Positions 1 through 10,037 of a stretch of 64,000 bases of DNA are shown here, in pieces. The stretch's first letter is position 1, and each line of letters begins with the position of its first letter. Origin of the DNA: Norana najaformis. Lineage: Eukaryota; Annelida; Clitellata; Crassiclitellata; Hormogastridae. The stretch is taken from assembly GCA_964023275.1 (NCBI GenBank), contig OZ029914.1:13870341-13934340 (forward strand), written 5' to 3'. The translations under genes and the position numbers were made by a program. Under the pieces are notes generated by a model, which saw nothing but the letters and a program-made list of their open reading frames with translations, did no database searches and was not told where the DNA came from.

Positions 1-267
1 TTGTTCCACTTGGGGTAACATGAATTAGTTTTACAACAGCAAAAAGATTGTTTGAACAAGTTTCTTGATTGCTTTGTACAACGTCATTGTGCCTGATGCA
101 GACCTGTGCTCGGATATAATTACGAGGACTTTCAGCTTACTTTACTAATTTGTACAAATTGCTGTCTTTATACCCTGTGCATGGCTTGGTTTTGTTAACA
201 TTTTTTTCCTGTGACCTGTCACACAGAAAAATGTTTTGAGATTGTACTTTTCTTGCATTCTTTTCAG

Positions 268-1165
268 TTGGAAAGTATCAGACTACTGGCACATCTTCAA
301 ATGGAAATGTACGTGTTTTTTTGGTGACCATATGGCCTTGAGCCTGCTCATTTTTCAGTGAATTAATCGGGTGAGATCTTTCACTGCCACTGCCCGTTTG
401 AGTGGGCGCCACAACATTTAAGGTGTCCATGTACAGACCGTGCTAGCCTGAGATTCAAATCTCTTAAATAAGCCATGACTGGGACGCCAAATGGCATCCT
501 TGTGCATAGAGGCACCTTGATGTACGCGTGTAGGTAACCTGGCCAGTGAAAATGTTCAGTATGATTTCTGCACAGTCAAACTGTAGATGAGATCTCTTGT
601 TACATGTACTCCAATGCCATGCCTTTTTGTGAACAATTCTTGTGCAGAAACATCTTGTAAAGTTGTGTATTAATGACCAAACTCTGAACATTTCTGTCAG
701 TTACTAAGTTTTCTTGTTTGTGTGATCTACTTTTATACATTGAAGATGTTTATCTGCTTGCGTTCTCTCCTTACAGAAACTGATGGGTGCATTTATGAAA
801 GCTCTGGTTTGTAGTTTTGTAAGTTTGCTGAGTTTTTAAGTTTGCTGAGTTTTTTTCATAAATTGAGTTTTGTTAGCATGACAAACAGACTTTTGTTGGA
901 GACTGTGATTGCTGGACCAACATTTAATGCTGAAAGACACATCAAGATTAAACCAAATGAGTTGTTGGTTTTGCGTTTTTTGTATAAACTTGGTCCAACA
1001 TCGTAATCCCAAACTCATGCTTAGATGCATTTTTGTTAACACCTTGCTCAGCTTCTGCCTAGTTTCTTTATTCTGCAGCTATGTAACAATTTAACAGAGC
1101 TCTCGTATCCCAGATGGTCATATCCCAAATGGTGTTCAGTTTTTGCTTTGTGTAATACATTCTAA
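268..1165 (+). other. possible last exons of an unrecognised plus-strand gene
   Basis: Three short segments have good splice signals. Segment 268-308 follows a pyrimidine-rich acceptor ending TTTTCAG. Segment 777-818 lies between CTCCTTACAG and a perfect GTAAGT donor. A segment from 1079 follows TTTATTCTGCAG and reaches a stop near 1165. Read in compatible phases they give GKYQTTGTSSNGN, KLMGAFMKALVCSF and a 28-residue tail. I do not recognise the product. The pieces are so short that chance splice motifs are a real alternative. A family-C repeat lies between the first two segments. Confidence 0.2.
325..540 (+). repeat. dispersed repeat family C, copy 1
   Basis: About 215 bp with the family core: 'gaattaatcgggtgag', a GGGCGCC block, 'aaggt-tcc-tgta', then 'gattcaaatctc' and 'aataagcca'. 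The same order recurs near 7.9, 10.9, 51.8, 52.5, 59.8 and 63.4 kb. Confidence 0.7.
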
Positions 1166-1625
1166 GATGCTCACCATATAGGTCTTCACTGAAACCCATG
1201 TATAACGTAAATTCATTTTAGGTGAATTAAACTTAAATCATGGGAAAATGGCTGCCAAACTTAATTCAGCTTTAGAACATGACCTTGTCTTAATCATAAC
1301 ATGGCACCCATTCATTGTTATTGTCCTTCACACCATAGGCTGTCTCAGTTTCAGTGGACGGACTTTCTGGGTATTGACCTGATTGCAGCTTGAGTTTGGT
1401 GTGCTCTTGGATGCCTTGTACACTGTACACTGACACCATAGAATTTGTGCATTAATAATATAATAATAAAGTTATACGACATTATTAGGAGTTAGAAATA
1501 AAGTTATAAGGAGTTTCCAGTGAATAATCTAAAGCAGTTTCTTTAGTTGAACTTCTGTGGATGCCTCAGAACTCAAGTAATTTCAGGATTATAGATCATG
1601 ATGCCATTTGTTTGGCAAATTGACA

Positions 1626-1871
1626 TCATTCTGATACATGGTGTTGGCACAACTGTAACTTCCAGTGAAATGCCTGTCCACAATTATGACAGAAATGTTT
1701 CAAAACCCTGAGATTCACACCATCAGTGTTATCCTTACATATGACACCATCTATCAAATGATGCTGAACACATGATGCAGAAATATTTATTCCTTCAAGG
1801 TCTTCCACCAGCATTTGTTTGCAACCACAAGAATTTGGACAAATTATCATGCAACTGTCATACACCAACAC
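1626..1871 (-). pseudogene. decayed zinc-finger terminal exon
   Basis: The minus strand encodes a good second finger (FCHNCGQAFHWKLQLCQHH) that matches the fingers at 2457-2711 and 4524-4793. The first finger is recognisable only in a different frame (YFCIMCSASFDRWCHM, matching YAITCTVCSAVFDRWWDC of the next copy), so the exon carries at least one frameshift. The expected acceptor is not clear. It looks like a third tandem copy of the alternative 3' exon that has degenerated. A longer version spliced differently cannot be excluded. Confidence 0.6.
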
Positions 1872-2456
1872 TGGATATAACTTCCAGATAAATTTATGTC
1901 GTACAACTATGGGTAAATAAAACTGTTTTCAAGCAACTATGCAATTTGACAGTAATTGTAGTTTCAGCCAAATTTCACTTTTGGTTTTAAATTAATCTCA
2001 GTTTTGGCCAGAATCAAAACTTTGCAGCAAACCTGGACAAACTGGATAAGGTGTTTATTGTGCCAACCTGATTTAAGGTTTTTCAAAATCAAAATTGATT
2101 ACGGATGTGCTTTCAGTTAAAAACATAAAAATATTACACTAACTGATTTTCACAACAGCAGATAGTTCAGTCATAGTATGTTTCTGGTTGTGCCTTACAC
2201 TGAAAACATCACAAAAATCAAATGCAGCCAAATCTGAAATATTGCATCTGGAATGGAAATTGTTTTTCTGGAAATTTTAGTAAATTGCATAGTTCAGTCT
2301 CTGCATTAGACTCCACTAACTCTGCAGTAGTAACCTTACATCCAGCTTGTGTAGTTATCCTCATATGAGTTTATTTTAGCATTCTGACATAATGACACCA
2401 GTCCAAGGCTTGTGGATTGTAGGGTCAATTCGCAGTTTCACACCTGAGCTGAAGGG

Positions 2457-2711
2457 TTAACTCTCATACTTTTCTGATCTCTTCTGGAACAGACGAGTTC
2501 TCTGCTGCACAGGGCATCGTCCGAGCAAGCGGTGTCGGCTTAGCTGAGCTCTCCAAGCAAAGCTCTGTCCGCATCCAAGGCACGTGTGTTTGAGCAGCTT
2601 GGCGTGGAGCGCATCTATGTGTTCGGCACAGTCCCACCATCGATCAAACACCGCACTACACACGGTACAAGTGATTGCATACCGTCCAGGATCACCCGAG
2701 ACATCCCATGC
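2457..2711 (-). CDS. alternative terminal exon of the zinc-finger gene (finger pair 2)
   Basis: This exon starts after a clean acceptor (TTGTTGTACTTGCAG) with codon GCA in phase 0 and runs 84 codons to a stop. It holds two fingers: C-x2-C with a trailing H (TCTVCSAVFDRWWDCAEH) and CLGCGQSFAWRAQLSRH followed by a late C (CCHC-like spacing). The phase and first codon are the same as in the exon at 4524-4793, so either exon can join the donor at 5384 in frame. Splicing here would give a 426-residue protein. Intact fingers and splice site argue that it is used. No poly(A) site was identified. Confidence 0.7.
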   Translation of the reverse strand, partial: AWDVSGDPGRYAITCTVCSAVFDRWWDCAEHIDALHAKLLKHTCLGCGQSFAWRAQLSRHRLLGRCPVQQRTRLFQKRSEKYES

Positions 2712-2844
2712 CTGCAAGTACAACAATTGCACAACATGTCACGCTTGTATGCCATCAACCAATCGTAGTGTTTTCTGTGTTATCAACAGGACTCCTACAG
2801 TGCATTAGTTCTATTAGTTCTGTCAATTCTTTGATGTCATTCAG

Positions 2845-3010
2845 GTCTAAACTCAAGACTCATCTGTTTCAACTTCATACCCACCGTAGCCTGGCTTCTG
2901 GTTTCTCTGACCTATCGAAATTCGACCCAGCTTCTCCAATGGATCATGACTTTGGACTGTGATTTTGACTTGAAGCAACCATCGATTGATAGATACGTCT
3001 TACTTAAAGC
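2845..3010 (+). mobile_element. LINE 3' end fragment
   Basis: The plus strand reads FRSKLKTHLFQLHTHRS then GFSDLSKFDPASPMDHDFGL and a stop, the tail of a CR1/L2-type reverse-transcriptase ORF. The same tail recurs at 43080-43215 and a relative at 19385-20350. Confidence 0.65.
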
Positions 3011-3159
3011 ACTGCCTTTAAGAGCCATGTCAATGCGGTCGTCCGCTAAGGACATTTGAAAAGAGGGGTCACTCAAACATGCACCACTGTGGACAAAGGG
3101 GAGGAGATTATGGCCAATCCACAAACGTTTGCATCTAATTTGGTACATACTGTTGTAAC

Positions 3160-4500
3160 AGTAGAGCCAGTACCTTAAACACCAGCTTCAATCGGACAGC
3201 AGATTGTGCATTGGATATAATTTGAATTGCTTTGCTGGATGCAGAAGTATCAAAGTACTTCACCGTGTATCACAGTTAGCTTCAGAGGATCAACAGGGTA
3301 GCCTAATCTAGCCCTTACTGCTCTGCTGGAGTGTGGACGTCTATAAAGGAGAATGGGGAAGGGTAGTTCTAAATGCAGATAAGGGGAAGGGTCAGGTCAC
3401 AGTAGGTCATATTTTGCGGACATCCTTAACAAACGACTCCAATCAACAACCAAATGGTTGGGCTATGTAGAGCTGAATTAAATTTGGGATTCAAGTTCCT
3501 AATGAGGTTATATGAGATTTTATCCTATTATAATAGGAAGAGGGTCCTGCATATAAATCATGTTAGCACTGATATTAATAATCATCTGCAATATTATTGT
3601 CCAAAACTGATATGACCATTGGCAAAATCTAATTACCCTTGTCAACACAATACAAGATAGCACAGAACTGCACATAATCTCAAACAAGGTTACATTTACA
3701 TGAGAATGTTGGTTACACCCCTTCTTAGAAAAAACCTCATCACATGAATTCTCATTCCCAGACTCAGTTCAGCTTTAGGAAATGACTGCATAACAGCCTC
3801 ACTATGAGGCTTTTTTCACGTGGCTTTGAGAGACCGTATTACAGAGGTTTCTGACGTACTTAACAGATCCATCTCCCAGAAGAGCAATACATATCAGCCA
3901 ACAGAACTTCAGTGTCTACTAAGGTTTAATGCTGAAACTTGCCAAACACTAGTTTCAGTCAATTTTCAGTTCTGCCATATCATTTTGGCAGTTCTATTAT
4001 GTGCAGAAGGCTTCGTTTCATTTACAATTTTGGCTGAAACTACCCTAAGTTTTAGCTCAGGTGATGGCTGAAGCAGAAATGACAATTATCACTTTTCATC
4101 TGACTCAACATATGTACACTGGAATATTAGAATTAAAGGAAATTATAAGAATCTTGTACTTAAAGACCAGGTCCCTAAAAACAATCATCATTTGATGAAA
4201 ACAAAATTCTGCCTGATGGCAAAAAATCCTCCAAAACTGTCATTCATTTCCTCAAGTTTAGTTATGCAAGTGAGTATCTGAACATTTATACAGCGTCTTT
4301 TAAGAATGACTCAAAAAATAAGTGACTGAATGTCAGAACATTTATGTAGCATCTTTTAAGAACATCTCAAAAGAAAATAAGCTATGACGATTGTAGGGCA
4401 GCACTACTGTTCGTTTAAACTTTACACAAGAGTGGGTAAACATGACAACCGAGAACAATGAAAGCCGTCCGTTCAAACGCTCCAAGTTTTCGAATTTGCA
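3160..4500. other. no gene recognised
   Basis: AT-rich sequence between the two alternative zinc-finger exons. I see no coding exon on either strand, only short chance ORFs. It would be intron or 3'UTR for transcripts using the 4524 or 2457 terminal exon. Confidence 0.5.
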
Positions 4501-4523
4501 CCACAGCTGCTCCAGCCATGACT

Positions 4524-6415
4524 TCAACATAATCCAGGCTTCGAGAGAGCAGGACAAGCTCTTTTGTGGTAGCTGAGCATGGAACGCCACTTGAAGCCGA
4601 GACCGCAGAATGTGCACTTGTATCGGTAGCGGGATAAGTGAGTCCCCTGGATGTGATCGTTGAGGGTCTGGCGAGATTTCAGCACAGTCTTGCAGATGTG
4701 ACATTCAAGGGACGCATCGTGCTTGCCCGAGCCAAACGCGTAAGTGCTGGGATCTTCGCCGACATGTGCGTGAGCCGTTTGACTTGTGGATGCCTGAAGG
4801 AAAACAAAATGAGAAGCCTCAACGATGCATGTAAAGAAAGGAGCATCATATTTACAAGCATACCTCCTTCAACAGGTACGATCAATACCCAAGTACAGTC
4901 CACAGATACATGAAGGAAAACAAACTCAGAAGATGTCTCAAGCATGGGTAAAGGAACAAAGAAACTTCACATTTCAAAGCGTATACAATTCCCAATAAGA
5001 AGTATAACCAGTGCTCACGTATATACCACAGAAAATGGCCTAACATGACCTGGCAGTTCAGACCTGAAGCACTTAAGATATAACAAGGCAGTTTTACTCA
5101 TCACTGTCATTGGACTGATTTCCTGCACTTATTGCATACTAAGTCAGTAAACCTGAATTGGAAGCACAACTGAGAGTTCACTGGGGCTAAGACGTAGTCA
5201 AGCAAAGGCCAGAGTAAAACAGAGGCCCTTGACAAATGATTCCCAAATCTCATATATGGACGTATGTAAGCATCTGAACACTAATATAGCACATTTTAGG
5301 AAATTGGCAAAGGCCCTGCAACATGGCAGTTATAAACAGGTGCATCTTAAAGACAAGTTTCCCATAAAATAATCTGCACTCACCTGAACAACACAGCCCC
5401 TTTGGATGTATTCCATATATCGTGACTTCAAGCTGGGTAGCTGCGTTACTCCCTGTATTAGAGGCTGGGGCTCGGAAAAAGGCACAGAAGCTTCACCGAA
5501 GAATTCTTCTCCGCCCGACAGCTGTAAGTCAAACGTCTGGTTGTCCGTCACTTCAAAGATTTCAGACTTTACAAAAACGCAGTCATCATCTACGCCCTTG
5601 TCTTCATGTTTGACAGGGAAACTGGAATCTGAGTCACCTACTGGTCGAGTCGCACCAGACAGTTTAGAAGGCAATTTTAAGATACTCCTGAAGGCATTGT
5701 TACATTCGGTGATGTCCGATTGAATCGTTGGAATGTCTGAAGCTACAGATTCATCTGATGTGGTTTCCTGCACTAGAGTGCATTCGTTACGCACGGAAGA
5801 AGGCTCCACTGAAAATTCGTTTGATTCAGTTAAACGCTCGCTTGATCTGTTGGGAATTTCTGTTTTAACCCAAACATCAGAATCTGGTTCATCTGTGTTA
5901 TCAAGACTTTGATGAGAAGCAGGCTTCTTCGCCTTAGGTCCTCTGTCTAAACTTCTAAGTTCTGCTGCATCTTGATTACTGGTCTTCAAGTTTTGATTTT
6001 CCTCAGAAAGTGAATCTACCCACTGTCGTTTAGATGGCTTTTTGTTTGGACTACATTCTTCTGTGTCGCTAGTTTCAACAGATTCTACAGTCTGAGTCAC
6101 AATTTTTGTAATGGCAGAATCTTTAGACTTTCGAGTTAAATGCTGTCTACCTGTCTCATCAGATTCTGACCTCCTCACAGTAACTAACTCGTGAGAAGTA
6201 TTGTCTTGTTCATGAACGTTTTGTTCATTCGTTTCAGTTCCAGCTTCCTCTCTGAAGCTCACAAGTATGACGTCCTCTTCACCAAGAGTAATTCCAATGA
6301 TTCCCTCGATGGAAACCTTTGGTGACTCCACCACACAACTGTTCTTGCAAAGCAGCAGCACAGCCTCGGAAATCACTTTCCTCAGGCGCTCACGTTCAGA
6401 TTTCAACATTTCACC
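4524..6415 (-). CDS. C2H2/CCHC zinc-finger protein, exons 5384-6415 and 4524-4793
   Basis: Two exons join in phase 0. The long exon 5384-6415 has acceptor TTTGACCAG and donor CAG|GTGAGTG. The terminal exon 4524-4793 has acceptor TTTTGTTTTCCTTCAG and ends at a TGA. A plausible start is the ATG at 6407-6409, just inside the long exon, giving 431 residues with a 5'UTR exon upstream that I could not place. Residues 1-55 form a compact conserved-looking region (LRKVISEAVLLLCKN, then VSIEGIIGITLGEEDVILVS). The middle is acidic and Ser-rich, with three psi-K-x-E motifs (VKTE, VKHE, VKSE) typical of SUMO acceptor sites. The terminal exon carries CHICKTVLKSRQTLNDHIQG followed by TH, and CTFCGLGFKWRSMLSYHKRAC-type CCHC spacing. 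A DNA-binding regulator is inferred; the family is not recognised. Alternative terminal exons lie at 2457-2711 and, decayed, 1626-1871. Confidence 0.8.
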
Positions 6416-6529
6416 CTGGTCAAACACAAGAAATCTGTTTTTAGTATTAATCAACTCTCATTTCTAGTATTAATCAAATTAATTTAGTGCATTTCTTTTC
6501 CGAAAAAATGTTTGGGTACGGAACAGTAG

Positions 6530-6660
6530 GAAGGTAAAGCAAAACTCCCACGTCCCATGAGGAATGTAGCAGTGGCACTCATTTCCTGCTCTTTGGCCCT
6601 ACAGGATGAATCCAAAGGTCCTGAACACGGGCCACTGCATCACAGGACTCTGAAGTGATC
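6530..6660 (-). mobile_element. SINE B fragment
   Basis: It shares the block 'cacgtcccat', 'ggatgaatccaaaggtcctg' and 'acacgggccac-gcat-caggact' with the fuller copies at 55680-55965 and 58015-58295. The tRNA-like head is missing. Confidence 0.6.
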
Positions 6661-6664
6661 ATCG

Positions 6665-7330
6665 ACTGATGCCTTGGGCATTAAGATAACTGTGTTAAAC
6701 TGTGTTATAGAAGTCTTTAGATATGATTTCAGCACTTGCCATGTACTTCCTGCTGATGTTGGTAATAATTTCTACTGCTTGAGCACAGAAACAAGTGTGC
6801 ACAAACAACTTGCCCAGAGTCATTAAATGGAGTCTACTCAGCAGGCACGAAGCAGTAGAAATATTCTGACTACATGCTTAGCACTCCAACCGAATGAACC
6901 AAAATGTCACACATTAACTTTTTAAACTGCTACTGTGTTTTTATCAATGTGCAACAAAGAACAGCAGCATGTTCAAAAGTTAATTATATGCATAATGTAA
7001 AACAACAAATACCTACTAGAAGATGTGAGAGTATACGTAAAAACACGTTTTTAACGATCATGCAGTTGTGCTCGATGATAGGAAATGTTACTTTGGAGAA
7101 AATAGCAAAATGGTCCTTTTTAACTATGGTTTTGTCATGTACCATTCCAAAAAACTGACTCTTCTACAACATTATCTAGAGTCTTCTTGCCATTTATTAG
7201 GCTCTTCCTCTTCCAGAAGAGGTGTAGGTTCGAGCTTATTTTAACCCTTCTTGCACTTTTATTAGAAGAAGTTCTGAATTCCCAATTGCCAATTTGTTAA
7301 AGAAGAGGCAAAAAGGAAACCGAAGTCTCA
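6665..7330. other. no gene recognised
   Basis: AT-rich interval upstream of the zinc-finger long exon. The missing 5' exon and promoter of that gene should lie here or further right. I see no convincing first exon. Confidence 0.4.
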
Positions 7331-7334
7331 AAAC

Positions 7335-7560
7335 CCTGCTGTTCTGCAATCGTAATGATAATCTATAATTTTTTCTGCGCCGAATGTCGCAGGAACCAGC
7401 CTATTCATAGGAGCGCAGTCAAAGCAAAATCTGTAGACAGGTACGTTGAGGTTCGGTTCCAGGTCGAGATCCAAGGGTCAGGCGGATTGACGGCTACGTT
7501 GGGCGGCGCTTGGAATTGGAGCCGCGACAGAGAATGCGAAATTAGGAAAGAATGATACTG
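7335..7560 (-). mobile_element. LINE tail, family D, diverged copy
   Basis: On the minus strand it shows the family-D order: a stretch matching 'gcctgaccctt-gatctcgacctgg', 'gaacc', 'ttttgctttgactg', 'gaataggctggttcc', then the 'attacgatt' terminal motif. It is well diverged from the copies at 29.3, 31.1 and 57.4 kb. Confidence 0.55.
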
Positions 7561-7849
7561 CAGGTCCATACTGCTTTTAGCCTAATAACAATACCAACCT
7601 CTTGTTTTAAAATTAGGCTTACTACTAGCTTGGAGTAATTCAGATTATCAATAATCAACAAATTTATTTAACATGAATATACTCAGTAACCTTTCCCGTT
7701 AAGAAATGCTAGAACAGGAAATCCTTCAGGTATCGATGCATGCTAGTGAGTAAGATCATCATTAACAGATGCACCAACGTTGAACAAGAATCAGATCCCT
7801 CGATATCGCTCAAAGCCTGGCCTGGTTGAGTCCAACTAGGTTATAGTGA

Positions 7850-8110
7850 GGTTGCGTCTTACGAGTATCCTACATCAAGACGCCTCTGTGAGTGAGGATG
7901 CAGGTTCCGCGCCCCAGTCGTGGCTTATTTCAGAGATTTGAACCACGGACTAGCTGTTCCGTTATTCAAATCTTTGAAATAAGCCATGTACGGACCTAGC
8001 ACGGTCCGTACACGGAGACCTTAAACGGGGAGCGGTAGTGAAGGATTTAATCCGATAAATTCATTGAAAAATGAGCAGGGTCGAGGCCATTACGGTCGCT
8101 ATAGAAAAAG
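7850..8110 (-). repeat. dispersed repeat family C, copy 2
   Basis: Reverse-oriented copy ending (minus 5' side) at 'tctatagcgaccgtaatggc', with the GAATTTATCGGAT core and a 'tttgaaataagcca' segment that is partly duplicated and inverted at 7925-7990. Confidence 0.65.
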
Positions 8111-8344
8111 GTGTACAGTACATTTACATTTAGGCATACACGTCGAAATGGCCAAGGCTTGTAACAAAATGTGTAAAGATGCGCATGGGTTTGGTGATGA
8201 TGACGGCTATAGCCACATAAAAATCAGTTGCAAAATGATTAGTTCGCCAAATATTTAGGCGCATATCATTTCAGTAATTAAATTGAAAATTTACTTTATT
8301 TGATAGGTAGTTTGTGCATAATTCTATCTCGTATTCAGTTTAAA

Positions 8345-8640
8345 CTGTTGTCTCTGGTACTTGAGCTCGCATGGGCCAGGCTCCGAAATATTTTTTTCAT
8401 CTTCTTCGTCCTCCACACTCCAGTACCTGGATCTATTTATTCCTCGTGTTAGGTCATCGCTGGCGCAACAGAGGGTTTTTGCTGTTGTTGGTCCATCTAT
8501 GTGGAATGGACTTCCGCTAACGTTTCGTCCAAGGGTCACTGTTGGTGATAGAGCTCAGTCAGCTCGCTGTTTAAAGAGGTTCTTATTTCCCCGGGGTTCT
8601 CGTGCTGGAAGCGCCTTTGAGTAGTTTGTTCTGTAAGAAG
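8345..8640 (+). mobile_element. LINE 3' end fragment
   Basis: The frame reads FAVVGPSMWNGLPLTFRP and then RCLKRFLFPRG. The VGP-x-x-WN-x-LP signature is the usual C-terminal tail of CR1/L2/RTE-like LINE proteins. The rest of the element is absent. Confidence 0.7.
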
Positions 8641-9177
8641 CGCCACATAAGTTATCAAATACAATGATTCTATGGAATGTTACTCACAAACAGAACCACA
8701 AGCAGTCATAGCTAGCTTTTATGCAGTTTATCAGTAGGCTTATGCATAAAAGAGCATTTCGTGGAAAAGGGCCGGGATCACGAGGGTACATCAACGGCAA
8801 GTGAAGGACAGGGGCCCGGGAGACATGGCGCCGATGCTCACACAAGTTTCGGCTCTGTGACGCCGAGGCAGGAGCATGCTCACACAACTTGTATGGGTAA
8901 TGGAGATATCTACCTTTGCCACGGAACAAACATTAATACATTAAAAATAATACAGTAATGTGTCCTCTGATATTACGTCACTACTTAATTTTATCCACCT
9001 TAGGTCTGTACTTGGCTGAGGTTGGCTCACACAACTTTTGAACACTTCCCGGGCCACTGGTGAAGGATACTGTTTCCGCTAAGAAATAATGGTCGATCTA
9101 AATAGTGGCGCAATCCTAACTCCCATTGTGGAGTCGGCGATCTAATATGACTAAGGGCTAAGGTTAGGCCTAGAAGT

Positions 9178-10037
9178 CTATCTGATATTAAATACGTTAA
9201 TTAGACCCTCAAGCAATTCGGCGACAAGCAGGCGTCCGTTGGATTCATCCAAGCACATTCTCCACGGATGTTGTAGCCCATTCTTTCCAGTTAAGAGTGT
9301 TCTACTGTACCCCAATGTGGACCCCAGCAGAATAATTTGACTGTTAGTCGGATCCGATACAAAAACCGATCCATTTCCATCCACAGCCAAATCAATCGCA
9401 ACATCCAAACACGATGGAGATATCTCTTTTCCATCGAATGAATTCAACACGCTCTTCCCATCGGTTTTGACCAGGCACACTCGATGCACCGGACCGTGAA
9501 ATCCATGACTGACCACAAAGTTACCGTTGTTCAGTTTTATGGCGTGCAGTGGACTTACGATGCCTGTATCTGCTGCGAAGTTTATCTGGCGTACAAGCAC
9601 GCCATCTGACGTGTATTCGTTTAACTTGTTTTTGACGGCCACGCTCAAAATGACGGTCGATTCTCGACCAACTGCGATCGACAGACGTCCATAATCCTCT
9701 CCAGTTATCCACTTCTTTGTGAGATGTCCATAGGCATTGATGCGGACGATTTCTTTGTCTTGACCAGTGCGTGTGCAGTCGATGATATAGAGGCATTTAT
9801 TTCTGACACAGGATCCGATGTCTACTGGATCGACGAGTCCTTCAATCCACATACTACGCCTCGGAACAAAGGTTGACAATGCGTAGACACTAACTTTTGG
9901 ACTTTTTCCCATAACGAGGAACAACTCGTTCTCTAAGACCGTGATTCCGTAGATGGTTTTGTCCTCCATTCCTGTGTTCACTACTCTGATCGCCTGAACC
10001 AACTCTGGACTCGGGCTGTAAGTCGCTGTAGGCCTAC
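9178..10037 (-). CDS. TRIM gene exon 4 (NHL-like propeller)
   Basis: Terminal exon after acceptor CTTAATTTCAG, ending in TAG at 9178-9180. It encodes about 285 residues of repeated four-strand blades (LDVAIDLAVDGNGSVFVSD, MCLDESNGRLLVAELLEG), consistent with a six-bladed propeller. Confidence 0.9.

Noticed and set aside
7355-8258. Small plus-strand ORFs of 64-66 codons
   Set aside because: Readings through family-D and family-C repeats.
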